Assembly: GCA_002245135.1 (NCBI GenBank)
Contig: NGBS01000017.1
Coordinates: forward strand, 62,001-126,000
Length of the DNA: 64,000 bases
Direction: 5' to 3'
Source: Proteromonas lacertae
Taxonomy: Eukaryota > Sar > Bigyra > Opalinata > Proteromonadidae
The notes beneath the pieces were generated by a model. It searched no databases and was not told the DNA's origin. It worked only from the letters and a program-made list of their open reading frames with translations. Position numbers and translations under genes: made by a program. Shown piece after piece: positions 1 through 13,370 of this stretch; the stretch's first letter is position 1; each line of letters opens with the position of its first letter.

Positions 1-266
1 CTATACATTTTTCATTTGGATCCTAGATAGTTACAACAAAATCCATACAACTTTTACCATATTTTTATGAAAGAATAATTTTTGAAACACAAGCTTTGAT
101 TTGAATAACCTTGAAACGAATATAAAAACAAAAAATAGAAAAATATCCAATAAAATGCAACCTATTGATTTGTGTTGTGGTTTTAAACTTTTTAAACAAA
201 AATACACTTATTGAGATTTATACCCCTATAATATTAAATAATTAAAAACATTATTTTGTAATTATT
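1..266. other. left-edge intergenic AT-rich DNA
   Basis: No reading frame with recognisable content. This stretch lies downstream of the NEK gene stop and may hold the promoter of a gene to the left of the window. It contains AAACGAAT at 114-121, a word also seen next to the NEK start and upstream of the UPF0193-like gene. Confidence 0.5.
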
Positions 267-2870
267 CTAAGAATCATCATCACTACCTTCACTACCAGTA
301 TCATCTTCAGGAATACCAACATTAGCTTGTCTCAATATACTCTGGATATCATTATGAATCAAATTAATATGATCGACTGTTTGTTTCAATTCACCTTTCA
401 ATATCTCTTCTCTCTCTTCTAATTCATCAGGACCACTATCAATATCATCATCATCACCTTCATTCTGTTCCCAAGCTTCCGCTTCATCATCTTCATCATT
501 TGCTGTTTTAACTTCACTGTTTATTTCATTTTCATCAATATAATCATCTTCAAAATCATCATCATCACTTCCAGTTGCTGGTATAACAGGTGTACGGTTA
601 TTGCGAGGTGGTGTCCTTGGTGGAGGTGATGGTGAACTTGATTTTGGACGAAGTGGTGGAGATGGAGAAGGAGATTTTGAACTTCTTCGTCTATTGTTAT
701 TCTCATCATAATTACTATGAGGTAAATTAATAACACCTTTTACTTGTGGATTTTCCATTCCCATTTGTGCCATTATATTATCAGATCTGTATTGTTGTTG
801 TTTCTTCAATGCTGCTTCTTGGTTTATTCTAATATTTTCTAATCTAATCTTTTCCATTTCTGCTAATTTCTCTTGTTCTGGATCTAGACTCTTTGCACTT
901 TCACATCTTGCTGCTGCTCGTTGTTGTGCTGCTTGGTAATCTCTACTGTTCATTGGAGATGTTAATAATGCATTATTAGTTTCTTTGACTCTAAACACAT
1001 CACGAGTAACAGGAGGTAAATGGTTTGATCTTCGAGCTTGTGCATCAATAACGGGAGGTAAATCAACTGATGGTGGAGGTAAACCTGAACCCATATCTCG
1101 ATAATTACGGTATTTTTGATTCTTCATTTGTTCTTCCACCTCTTTTACTTTTAAATGATTCTGATATTGATCTCTTTCTTCTTCATAACTTGGAGCTCTT
1201 GGTGGATATGATAATCGTTTAGGTGGAATATTTGCAGCTGCAGCTGATGGTTGTTGTTGTTGTTGTTGTTGTTGTAATTGTGGTGGAGGTAAATCTCTCT
1301 TTTCTTCAGCTGCCATTTTATATTTCCTTTGGTTCTCTTCATCTCTCAATCTTTCTTCTTTCTCTCGTTGTACTCTTTTATCAGCATCTGCTCTTGCTTT
1401 TTCCTGTCTTGCTCTATATTCTTCATTTCTTCTTTCTCTTTCTTTTTCTAATTGTTCACGCTTTCTTTGAGCTTCTTTTTGTCTGTCATTATTCTTTTTT
1501 GCAATCTCTGCGATCTGATTCTGATGGTATTGGTTTCTTCTATCTTCAGCGACTTTCATTCTGTGAGGATTATTTCTATATCTATCACCACCTTCTCTTT
1601 GACGTTGTAATAAAGCAGCTTGTCTTTTGGCTCGTTCTTCTTTCTCTTTTCTCAATCTTTCTAACGCAGCTTGTATAATCATCTTCTTTTCTTCTTCTCT
1701 TGCTAATGCACGATTTTGATCTTGAGCCCATTTCTTTACTTCTTGCTGTTGAACTGGTGGTGGTGGTTTAACTATACCATTATTATCAGCTTGAGCTATT
1801 CTTTTTGATACTAAATCGTATAATCCTAACTTCTCAATTTGATTGGTTAATGTACCAACTTGTGCTATATCTACTCCTAATTTGTGAGTCATTGCAACAT
1901 TTTCACCATGAGCTTGAGCTACACCTACAATGGCTTGCTTAATGATCTTAGTACCATCTCCCATCTGATCACTACTTCTAGTAAATATATCCGCTATGAA
2001 TTCAGCTGTATGGTTTTGAATGAATGGCATTTGTAGTATTTGAGTTGTACTGGGTCTTTGTGTTGGATTAACCTTCAACATGAGTGCAACTAAATCTCTT
2101 AGTGCTTTACTATATTGAGTACTAATTGGTGAATATCTTCCTGACATTACCTTCTGTCCTAAAGCAGCCATTGAATTTGCGTCGAATGGATGTCTCAAAG
2201 TGACTAATTCATATAAAACACAACCCAATGCCCAAATATCGGATTTATAGTCATATCGATTATTCTTGTAGATTTCAGGTGACATATAATATGGTGTACC
2301 AATCGCTGTTTTAGCAAATGCACGGTCATTATTAAGAACCTTCGAAATACCTAAATCTCCCAAAACTAAACGTCCATTACCTAATAAGAAGATATTTTGC
2401 GCTTTTATATCTCTATGAAGTACATTTTTTTCGTGCATAAATTGTAAACCTAATAGAATTTGGACAAAGTAGTGTAATGCTGTACTTTCTTTTAATAATC
2501 GATTTCTTCTCTTGTTTCCATCAATTATTCCCTGTAAATCACCTCCATCACAATATGTCATGCAAATACATAGTTGAGAATGGTTGGCTGTGAAGAAATG
2601 TTCCTATTTTATTAAATTTGGAGTATTTATACTCTATAACTCACAATATTTGGATGAGTAAATTGCTGCAATAATTTTAACTCTGTTCTGATGGATTCTT
2701 TTTCAGATTCTGGTATACCTATCATGCCAATCATTTTCATAGCATAATATCTTTTCTCCTTCTTATGCTTTACTAAATATACCTATAAATACTATAAACA
2801 TCCTTTTATATACCTTACCAAAAGAACCTTTACCTAAAACTTTCACTTTTTCGTAATCTATTAAAGGCAT
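267..2870 (-). CDS. NIMA-related (NEK) protein kinase with coiled-coil and acidic tail
   Basis: Serine/threonine kinase of the NEK family, whose members act at centrosomes, basal bodies and cilia. Three exons can be read: the start ATG ends at 2870, and introns are 2783-2813 (31 nt) and 2604-2632 (29 nt), both GTAT...TAG. The spliced product is about 847 aa. The kinase domain fills the first ~270 residues: glycine loop GKGSFGKVY at ~13-21, the lysine in YYAMKMI, HRDIKAQN at ~132-139, DLG in place of DFG, and GTPYYMSPE. The NEK-type HPNIV.Y.EHFF segment is rebuilt across the second intron. After it come a long charged coiled coil, a short poly-Gln run, proline-rich stretches and an acidic C-terminus like NEK1/NEK5 proteins. 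All catalytic residues are present, so it is probably active. The family assignment is firm; the subfamily (NEK1/5-like) is inference. Confidence 0.93.
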
Positions 2871-4537
2871 TGTTAGTTAAATCCAAATAAAATATAATGA
2901 CTTAATAACTGAGTATATAGTTTGAATTAAGTAGGTTTTAAAAAAGAAACAGACAGTGTGAAACGAATCAATATTTTGAAACAAAAAGTCATTTTTGAAA
3001 TGATTTTATTAAATAAAGGTATATATTGATATTATAACGCTTTTCTTTGCATATAAATCAAGGATGGTTCATTGTTGAACTCGTTTTTTATATATATGCT
3101 ATAGAAAAGGAATTTTCACTAACTTTATAAATACTAATATATTTGTTATTATTTATAGAGATTTAATAATTCTATATTCTTATATTTATAGGTTTTAATA
3201 TGTGATTCTCATGTTTGAAAGAGTTTTTGAAGTTTATTGAGAATATAAGAAGGTATATAACTCTATATAATCTATAATTTTTATCTACTATATGCATATA
3301 TGATTAGGCTACATTAAAATTGATAGTAACTGTTTGATTATGTGCAATAGTGTGAAATCTAATCGTTCATTCATAGATATTTTATAACATAAAACATTTT
3401 CTATGAATATTTTTATGATTTCAACAATATTTATTCTCTTAGATAAAATGTGAAGAAATTAAATTAAGATCAGAGTGATAGATATGAAGATTATACAATA
3501 AAAGGTATATATATATATATATATATCACAATAATATAAATATTTCTAATATAATTGCATACAAAGATCTGAGGTTGTTTTTAATTGATTAGATAATCTC
3601 TTTGTTGCTATGCTATATGAAACTGGAATAATCACTTTCTGCATAGATGTTTAAACACCATCTATGAAGCATTTCACCGTTCCAATATTATTATTAATAT
3701 TCTTAAAATACTTATATATTTCATATAGACTAAGATGTATTTGAGTTAAAAGTCATTCTTTTCATAAGGTATATATATATAATATTAAAAATACTATATA
3801 TAAATATCCAAAGCTATATTAGTGATGTTTTTATTATTAATAAAACAATACTCCAGACACTTTGGTATATTAAAACTACTTTTCATATCCGTGTTTTACG
3901 GATTAATTATTAAGAATAGTCCTTAAATCTCCCACTATATTTCTGTTTGTAATAATAGAGATATGATCACTTACTGTGTTCAGATTGGTGGGTAATGAGT
4001 CATAACTATTCTATATTCATTTATATATTTATATTATTTATATTTTAATAGATTTGAATAATAATGTATGTTTATATATAATCAGCGATGAAGATAAATT
4101 GGCTGTAAATAGAACATCAACATTTATATGAATAATATAAATGGAATGTTTTATTGTATTGTTGAATTAATGATGATATATGACTGAGTGCATCTTAGCT
4201 GAAATATATAATTTATATATATTCATATTAATTAATATAGACTTTTTTTGTTTCTTTTATCAATATAATTTTTATTTTTGGAAAACATTTTGTATAACTA
4301 TGATATACATAGTATAAATTGAAACATTAAAGCTAATAACATCAATCACATAATTTTCACTAAAAAAACAGTCATAAGTGAACTACTATTTTTCAAATTC
4401 ATAAATTCATTCACATTTTAATATGATAAGAAATATACAGAATTAACTGAAAAATATAAAATATGTATAGTTTGATAAATGTTTACATAATTATTAACAA
4501 ATAAAAGAATAATAGAGTAAAACAAGTAATGATAAAA
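2871..4537. other. long noncoding AT-rich interval
   Basis: About 1.7 kb without a supportable gene on either strand, the longest empty stretch in the window. It holds a short (TA)n run near 3507-3526 and AAACGAAT at 2961-2968 close to the NEK start. I see no tRNA-like fold and no remnant of the neighbouring LRR repeats. Confidence 0.5.
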
Positions 4538-7500
4538 TTATATAACATTCCAGTATTCTTCCTTTTCTTCCTCTTCTATCCCATCCAACTCTACTATACC
4601 AATTGATGTAAATGTTTCTAAAAATGATTTTAATTCTGATTTGTCTATATTCTCTTTTATTGTTATTGATAAACTATCTAAATCTTCAAATACTTCTTTG
4701 TTTTCTTTCATTAATCTCAATTCTTCTTCATTCATTTCATTTCCTGATAAATTTATCTCTCTTAACGGTTTATAATCTTTTAATCTTTCTATTAACATCA
4801 TTAATCCTTTTTCACTCATTCCAATTTCTATATAGAATAGAATAGAGAATTAAACATACTTGAGATGTCTAATGATGATGAAGAATAAACAAATTTATCT
4901 AAATATTTACATATTATTTCCATTCCTTCATCTCCAATTGGATTATTGAATATGGAGATATATTTAACATTTTTTGAAATAGAATCAGTTAATTCTTTTA
5001 ACCCTTTAGAAGTGATTTTGTTGTTGGATAAATTTAGTTCCGAATAGTTTATCTGTTTTATTAATGAAATGTGAGAATCATTCAGATTTAAATCTATTTA
5101 ATAATAAACCAGATTATATACCAGAAAAATCATAACATTTATTGTCTTTTCTTTTCTTTTTAATACAATAATCCAAATAATATTCCAATTCTTCATTTGT
5201 CCATGATTTATTATTCATTTCTATAAATGGATATTCTTCTTTTTCTAATGACTTTGAACAAATTGATTTTAACCCATTCATTCTCATATTATTTTCATTT
5301 AGATTTAATATTTTACATCCTCTAATTGAATCTAATGCATTTGTTAATAATACTTCACTTTCATCATCTATTGAGGTATTACTCAAGTTTATTTCCTTTG
5401 TATGTATATCAATAAACACATTTAAATTATTTTCCAACAATTTTAATCCTTTATTACCAATTGGATTATCTATTTTATAAATATATAAATAACAATGAAT
5501 ATATACTGTGAATATGAATGGCATTGAATATAGCATTTTTATTAATATATTCTACTAAATATTCTATTCCATCTGAATCTATATTATTATCACTTATATC
5601 AAGTTCAATCTTTTGATGAATACTTTTTAAACCATCAACTAAATATTTCAATCCAATTGAAGATAATCCCATTTCTATTGAATATTAAATGATAGTATTT
5701 ATACTTGAACAATATATTCCTTCATCCAAATAATCTATCAATATACATAAATGTGGAAATAATATTTTCATTCCTTCATCTCCTATTTCATTTTCATATA
5801 ATTCAAGAGATTTAAGATTTGAAAATGAAGACAAATTGTCAATCAGTATTTCTATACTTTTATATGTTAGTTTATTATCTATATAATAATAAAAATATCA
5901 AATTATACAACTCAAATATAACTCTTCTATTTCTTTCAATTCATTTAATCTTAATGAAATGAATGTTTTGAAAATATCATCATCTATTTCTAAATCACTC
6001 AGAAATAATCTATTGTATAGGTTTATATATTTGAACAACTCAGGAATGTCTTTATCAATTAACAACTCTTTACAAGCATCACAACGTATATTTGGAAATT
6101 TAGATAATAAGGCTTTTAAACCAGATGAATGAATATTATTCCTTATAATATCTATTTTCTTAAGATTTGGATATTTATATAATTCTGATGATAATAATAT
6201 CATACATTCATCATCTAAATTCATTCCATAAAGATCCGATTCATTATCTTTGTTGATTAATAAATTCAAATATGGAAGTAACAATTTAAATCCTTTCACA
6301 CCAATTTCATTATCTATTTCATAAAATAACAATATGATTATAAATACATGAAAGATCTAAATGTTTCAATTTCATCAATGGAATTGATTTAACAAATGAT
6401 TCAATGCATTCAGAAGTAAGATTACATCCTAATAAATACAATTCTTGTAGATTTGATAATCCAGTCAAATATGATAAAAACAATGATTGATGAATAATTG
6501 GTATGTGAATAAAATCTATACAAATAATAATATATAGAAAAATACTAAATTTCAGCTTAGTTGGATTGATTATTCTCAATATTCTAAATAAATAATTCAT
6601 TCCTTCTTCACACAAACACATACAATATGATTCTATTTTCATCATTTCTTTATCTAAATAATTGCTTTCTATCTTAAATATCATCTCATCTAAATCATAT
6701 TCTCCACATTTACATTTATGATGTATTTGATATTTCAATCTATTTTCAATTGAATTATCTTCTTTAAATAATTTCATCATCAATAATATTGACAATATTC
6801 TTTCATTTGGTTGATTATTGTAGGATTCTATCAAATTATCTCTAATCACTTTTCTTTTTTCACTTTTATAATACAGCTCTAATGGATATGTTATTGGAAA
6901 TTTTATAATTACAATATCATTATTATATAACATCTCTTTTCTTTCTTCACATATCATCATATTATTTTCTTTATCTCTCCATATTTCACTCATTTTTATC
7001 ATTTCTTTCTTCAACTCTTTTAAACTCACTCTATCTTCATTCTTCACTTTCAACATTCTACATATCATTTCTTTCATTCTATCATCACATTCTACATCTA
7101 AAATATATTTACATCTCAGGATATTCTCTTTGGTTTTATTCATATTATCATCTTCTGAAAATGGTAATTTCTTAAACATCATTTCATATAATATACACCC
7201 AATTGACCAAATCACACTTTCTTCATCATATTCTAATCCATTCAACTCTTCTGGGCTTGTGAAGCATATATCATATATTCTCATATCTTCTTCTTTTCTT
7301 ATTTCATTCAAGAATAAATCACATAACTTTAAAACACCATTCTCTTCATATATCACATTACTACTCTTCAAATTATCAATCACTACATCATTTTCACTCA
7401 ATAACATTACATCACCACATATTGAACTTATTATATCACATATATCATTCACACATAAGCAGTTTTTAGGAATTATCTCTTCCAAGTCTCTACTGTAATA

Positions 7501-7809
7501 TTCTCTCTCATATATCATATATTCACCATAATCATTCATATCATACACTCTATATCGACAAATGAAGGAGGAACAATAATCTAACAACAAACAGTTATTC
7601 TCTAACAATTTTAATATTCGCTTCTCTTTCATTTCACATACATTAAACACTTTCAACTTTTGAATACCATTCTCATATTCTACAACTAAATCTATCTCAT
7701 TACCTCTTCTTTCTATTCTCTCTTTCTCCTAATTAAAATAAATCAATTCAAATACTTTCATATCACATGCTAATTTAGCATATAACACTTTATCTATCAA
7801 ATTCAACAT
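4538..7809 (-). CDS. pseudokinase-LRR protein, copy 1 (intact)
   Basis: N-terminal protein-kinase-like domain followed by many RI-type leucine-rich repeats. The start ATG is at 7809-7807, with a first intron at 7729-7755 (27 nt). Kinase landmarks are degenerate: the HRD position reads IDN before LKSSN, DFG is DLF, and APE is SPEE, while the subdomain IX core (VIWSIGC) remains. The catalytic Asp is lost, so this should be a pseudokinase. The LRRs follow with motifs such as LDLS-YN-IG. Every intron I could place in the LRR part sits at the same point of a repeat (phase 1, just before the conserved Asn), so each repeat block is a symmetrical exon. With introns removed the frame is open to the stop at 4538. 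An intron-like 30-nt segment inside the long exon near 6510-6540 is in frame and is also present in copy 2. The function is unknown; a scaffold or receptor role is only a guess. Confidence 0.82.
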
Positions 7810-8020
7810 TTCAAAATATTTAGTCGTTTCATTTATGGAATTTTTTTATTTACATACACAGAAATCATTCTAACACTATATTTATACTTATTAACACCTA
7901 AGTACTATACAATCTTAATATATATCCATCATATTTTTAACCTGAAATGAAATGGCATTAATTTGTTAATAAAACACATAACACAAATATATTTATAATA
8001 ATAATTATTATTATTATCTA
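7810..8020. other. intergenic spacer shared with 50298-50508
   Basis: This spacer between the pseudokinase-LRR gene and the Raptor fragment is nearly identical, in reverse orientation, to the spacer downstream of the full Raptor gene. It is the middle of the inverted duplicated block and shows that the duplication copied DNA rather than mRNA. It probably holds the promoter of the pseudokinase-LRR gene. Confidence 0.75.
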
Positions 8021-9037
8021 TTACATAGTTTCTGAAGGACTAAAATGAGAGACGATTGAATCAACACTACTCACTGCTAAATTACACAAACCACCATGAA
8101 AACTCATAGAATTAATTGCACTAAAACTACGACTAAACATTCCACTATGAGAAGTATAAGAACATAATAATTCTTTTGTATCTACATTATAGATATTTAA
8201 TTGACCTGATTTACTACCTGTTGCTATTAATGGATATGTTGGATGAATATCACAAGCTGTTAGAATCTCATCATCATAGGCTTTGATTGTAGAAATACAC
8301 TTCATTGTACTTAAATCATAATAATTAATTTCACCTGTCATTGAAACATTCAAAAATTCTTTTTTATCTTCACATAAATTTACTCGAACTATCCAGTTAC
8401 AACTATCTTTTATCTCATTTCGTAATATATATTCATTGTTACTACATCGAATATCATACACTCTAACACCTCCACTATCATCTCCACTTATTACTATATT
8501 GTTACAAGCATCTAAACAACTTACTAATGATTTATTGTCATTATTTCCTTCGATTATTGAACTACACATTTCTTTCTCTAAATTCCAAACTCGAATATTG
8601 TTTTGACTTCCACTCACATATAAATTTGTATTGATTTTATCATATTTACAGATTAAACCAATTCCATTATAACTCTTTTGTAATGATAATAATGGTAAAC
8701 CAGTAAAACCACTTTTATATTCAGGAGAAATCAATTTACATTTTCTATCCATTGTTTTCCAGATTCGAATTATTCCATCAGCTGAACCAACTAATAACAG
8801 AGGATCTTGATGAATATTAATCCATAACATTGATGTGATTTTTATACCTTCTGGGACAAAGAGATGGAAATTTTGATAATGTTATTCGATTGTTGTAATT
8901 GATTATACTGATTCGATTATCATCTAAAGCAACCTATTTATATTCATAATAATAATGATAATAATATATACATATAACTCTGGAGTATAAGGAGCATATA
9001 ATAATGTTGTTGTTACACTTTAACATTCAATTGTTTA
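8021..9037 (-). pseudogene. truncated Raptor copy (C-terminal WD40 domain only)
   Basis: Near-identical duplicate of the WD40 C-terminus of the Raptor gene at 46150-50297. The 269 residues read from 8830 to 8021 differ from the full gene at only two positions that I see (Tyr/Phe and Asp/Glu). Similarity continues upstream through the last intron and into the preceding exon and fades near 9037. The N-terminal conserved region and the HEAT repeats are absent. One extra A near 8855 (CCCAGAAGG against CCCGAAGG) breaks the frame just upstream of the WD40 part. The copy has no evident start of its own, so it should be a pseudogene unless an internal start is used. Confidence 0.85.
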
Positions 9038-9326
9038 TATTATATTGTAATAATATATCTCTCTAGCATAATCATAGTAATCAAAATTTCTTCAATTACA
9101 CTCTTTTCTACTCTCTCATTCATTTATACAGAATTTATAAATTCATATGCTTCAATATCAGAAGATTTCACTCCACAACATTTTTTCACTCAATTTGTAA
9201 CGAATATATTTTTATAAATGATATTTTAAAGTGATTTCTTCTCTTATCCTATCCATATATTTACTTAATTTAGTTTTAATTAATCAATTATTTTGATAAA
9301 TTTACAAATATTGTTATAACAGAAAG
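9038..9326. other. intergenic region at the duplication edge
   Basis: AT-rich, without a recognisable gene. The left part is where similarity to the Raptor locus ends; the right part leads into the lipase-like gene. Confidence 0.4.
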
Positions 9327-12300
9327 ATGTACCTTGATAGAACCAGATTAACCTCTTTGGATGTTTTCTTATCAATGAATTTATCAGAATCGTTAATGTC
9401 AGAAGAAATATCATTTTTGTAATAATTTGGATTATCTAATCTCCTTAATATGCTTATCCTGTGAAATATGTGAAGATAAAGCAGTTTGGTATAATAAAAT
9501 GTACCCATTATTTCAAATATAAGTGTATAATCTGTGAAACCAATAGTACGATATACATCTGTTTTGGAGATGAAGAAATTTCTTCATTATATCCAACAAG
9601 TAAATCTAAATTGAATGACAAAATAAAATCGAAAGTACCAACAAGTATAATAAAAGAATATTGATATAATAACTAGAATTATTAAACGAATCTAACAAAT
9701 TTGATATAAAATATGTAAAAGAAATAAATCAAGATAATAAACGAATAATATTCAGTGGATATTCTTATGGTGGAAGTATTGCTCAATTACAAACAATAAA
9801 ATATCTTACATCTTATAATAATAATAATAATGATAATAATGTTTACTGTATAACATTTGGTTTAATTGATTCTATAAATAAATCAAATGAATTGAAGAAA
9901 TATATAAAAGAATATAATAATAATAATAACATTGATATTGATTTAGTATTTGTAAACATAATGAATGAAAATGATCCATTATCTTTAATCAATAATATTT
10001 ACTATAAATGTATTATATATAAATATAATATTGTTATATTTTTATGTGTTATATATAATAGGGAAAAGTAATTTATTACATATAATGTCTTCTCCAAATT
10101 CATTTTTGCAATTAATTGATTATTATATGAATTTTGAGATAAATAAAATAGAAGAAGAAGATGATGAAGAAAAAGATAAAGATTTTAGCAGGATTGGATT
10201 AACCTATGTTGTATATTGATATTAATATATTGATATATAGTTTAATAATGATGGAACAGTAGAAAAATATAATGATATAAAAGAATATAGAGAATATATA
10301 AACGAAAAAGTATTGAAGTCAGATATATCTCATTATATATTGATTCAAAATCATTCTGTTAATATCTACTATTCAAATTTAATGAAATATGAAATGGATA
10401 ATACACTACCAACAAATGAACTAAATGCATACTCAATTTTTCATTTACCAATTAACACCCAATTGATAATGAATATAAAAGAAAAATATCTATCAAAATG
10501 TATAAATTATTTCATTTATAACCAATTGGATAACAAGAAAAACCAAATCATTTACATTCTAACCAAAAAATACTTATCATTCTTTCAAAATTCTACTTCT
10601 TCATTTTATATTGAAGCTGATAACACTATTCATAGTAATAAAGAAGCAGTTAATTTCTTTTATTCACAATTGTATCTACCGAACATATATATTGATAATC
10701 CTACTGTGAAAAGTGTTATAGAATTAGAATCAACATTAATTAAACCAATCAAAGATTATTTGAATAGTATAAATGGTGAAGATCATTCAAAGTTGATGAT
10801 ATATTACATTATAACTAAACCCCATTTAACATATGGTTATATAGAGAGAATAATTAATGATTATAATTTAAAAGATAAACCATTTATAGATTATATGGAT
10901 GAATATATACATTTTTCATATAAAGATAAGAGTTACATTCCTTCAACAAAAACTATGAATTCTTCATTACTTCGTCAATATTTATTTTGGATTGAAATAT
11001 TATTTGGATATGTTTTAAATGATAATAGTCTATTCAGCACACATTGAAATTGCTAGTGATAGAAAAATGCGAATATTTCTGTTATTAGTTTGCTATGGAT
11101 ATGAATTGAAATTGAATCACAGTGTTTCTCAATCTTTTTATGATAATGATTATAAATCTGCTCTTTTTCCATCTTCATTTATAGGTTTATCTTGTATTTA
11201 TACATATAATATATTATTTTATTATAGTAAGTGAATGTCTCAACAAATCAGATACAATGATAAAGGAAATAATAAAAATCATTAATCATTTGTTATACAA
11301 CAATACATCTTCTATTGATATTTACAATTTATATTCTAATATTCTCACTGCAATAAAAGAAAGTATAAAAGTTCTATTTAAAGGAGATAAATTCTTCTAT
11401 AAAAACATACAAAAGTATTTGAATATAAAATATGAGAATGAGAGTGATTTTTATGAATTTATAAGTTATAAACACTTAACTGAATTTCCATTATATTCAT
11501 CATTCTTAGTTAAGTAACAATAATAATAGTAATAATAAATTAGATTTGAATGTATTTAAATCCTTAACAGATGAACAAATCAGTGTATTTATGCTATGTA
11601 ATCATTTGTCATTGAATGGTATATATTTATTTCTTAATGATTATATGATTAATATTGATGATTTACATAAAGTATCTAAAGAAAATTTAGTATGGTACTG
11701 CGTATTTGTCATACCAAAACAACGAAAAAAATAAGTGAAAAAGGAAATGGATTATTACTACAATTTCCATTCAATATATTGAAAAGGTTAAATAGTGATG
11801 TAAATATTTCATATTTATTAAATGATGATGATTATATGATTCTAAGTGGAAGATTAACTGAATATTTTCAAAGATGTAACAATGATAATAATGATCAGAT
11901 ATTAGAAGAAATAGATCCAATTATAGTAAATAGTAATAATAAGAAGAGTAATTTGCATAGTTGTAATTGTAAATATAAAATTGATAGTATTGCAGAAGGA
12001 GTTATAAATTATATTTCTACATCACATGTTACTTATGAATATAAAGTATATTACAACAATGAAGAATGGTGTTTATATAAAAGATATAACAGTTTTTATG
12101 TATTACTCTTTATTTATTTATTTGAATAGTATTTTCATGAACAGTTGAAAAATGAAAATCCAACAATTGAACTTCCAGAATTACCTCACTGTAGTTTTAC
12201 TCGTTCATTTTCGGATGATTATATTAATGCAATGGGAACTGAATTGTTTAGATATATAACGTCACTTATAATAATGATAAATGAAAATGATAATAAAACT

Positions 12301-13253
12301 AAAGATAAACAGTTGTATAGAAATCCAATAGAATTATTTGATACAATAACTGTATTTTTACATGGTTGGAGTTTTTTGAATAATAAAATCAGATCAATAA
12401 ATGATTATTCTAATCAAATGGAGTTGATAACAGTTGATAGTAAAATTAATCCCAATATTTTTAATGAAATAATATATTTACAGGAAGAGAAATGTGTGTT
12501 ATGTGGAAAAGACATTAAGTCATTCTTCTTCATCTCTTAATTCTAATACTTCTTCTATATCTAATTCTGTAAATTATTGTTATTATACAAATTTGTATTA
12601 TTGTTTTGATTGTATAAGTAAAGAAAAGATGATAATTCCAAGTTATGTATTATGTAATTGGAATTTTGAAAGATGCACTGTGTGTTTACCTGTTTATGAG
12701 TATATAAAATCAATTTATAGTAAACCAATAATCAATATATCAATGATTGATCCACAAGTCTTATTTTCAGAACAATTAGATCCAATATTTAATGAATTGA
12801 AGAAATACAGAAGAAGTTTAGGATTATTATTTAGAGTTATTTCAACCTGTGATGAAGGCTTAGCAATGGCCAAAGAATTAAAAATTCCTGAACATCTGAA
12901 AGTGGAAGATGATAATTATTCTTTAGAAGATATAGAGAAAATATCAAATTCTAATAAATTGAAAAAAGATATGAAATATTATAAAAGAGAGATATTTCAT
13001 CATATAAAGAATTGTGATAATTGTAGAATGAAGATAAACATTTGTTCAATTTGTAAGAATAAAGAATCTATCATATTTGGATATGAAGATGATAATTATG
13101 CTAATAATAAGTGTGTGGAATGTAAAAGATGTAAAGACATATATCATAAAGAATGTTTTGATAAAAGTGAATGGAAATTGTGTTAATTGTGGTTATTGTA
13201 ATAGAAATATTAATGAAAATAGTGTTATTAAACATGAAATACATTATGATTAA
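9327..13253 (+). CDS. class-3 lipase-like / RUN-like / PX / Rubicon-homology protein (frame-broken)
   Basis: A long multi-exon reading with a rare domain order. Part 1 (about 9450-10400) is a class-3 lipase-like domain: IYICFGDEE, the GYSYGGSIA nucleophile elbow (GXSXG), then an NENDPLSL segment fitting the catalytic Asp. Part 2 (about 10970-11730) is helical and resembles a RUN domain. Part 3 (about 11990-12300) looks like PX: EWCLYKRYNSF, then ELPELP. Part 4 (about 12480-13253) matches the Rubicon-homology (DUF4206) zinc domain: paired CxxC, YYCFDC, PSYVLCNWNF, then CRMKINICSIC, CKRC, HKECF and a last CVNCGYC. Such proteins (PLEKHM1, Rubicon) bind Rab7 and act in late-endosome and autophagy traffic. 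Introns of 30-52 nt join most pieces, but about five one-base shifts (near 11028, 11515, 11730, 12510 and 13180) interrupt the frame, one in an A7 run. Either the assembly has indels or the gene is decaying. The first exon (9327) is a guess. Confidence 0.6.
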
Positions 13254-13370
13254 GTTAAATGTGTTTTATTTATATATCTCTTTTTTGTAATTGTTGATTT
13301 ATAAAAAAAAAGAATTAATGAAACATTTGATTAAAATAATACAACACTCTAAAAATACATATAAAGATCA
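13254..13370. other. convergent 3' spacer
   Basis: Short AT-rich spacer between the stops of two converging genes, with a run of nine A near 13302. No gene seen. Confidence 0.4.

Noticed and set aside
1223-1678. 151-residue plus-strand open frame
   Set aside because: It is the antisense of the NEK coiled-coil and poly-Gln codons; Val/Leu/Phe-rich composition comes from complementing Gln/Glu/Lys codons.
6319-7656. Active protein kinase
   Set aside because: The HRD Asp is missing in all three copies and DFG is changed, so catalysis is unlikely.
11720-11745. Euplotes-type +1 frameshift at AAA-TAA
   Set aside because: To recover the PX part the frame must gain one A (or shift -1), not +1, and other breaks lack this motif.
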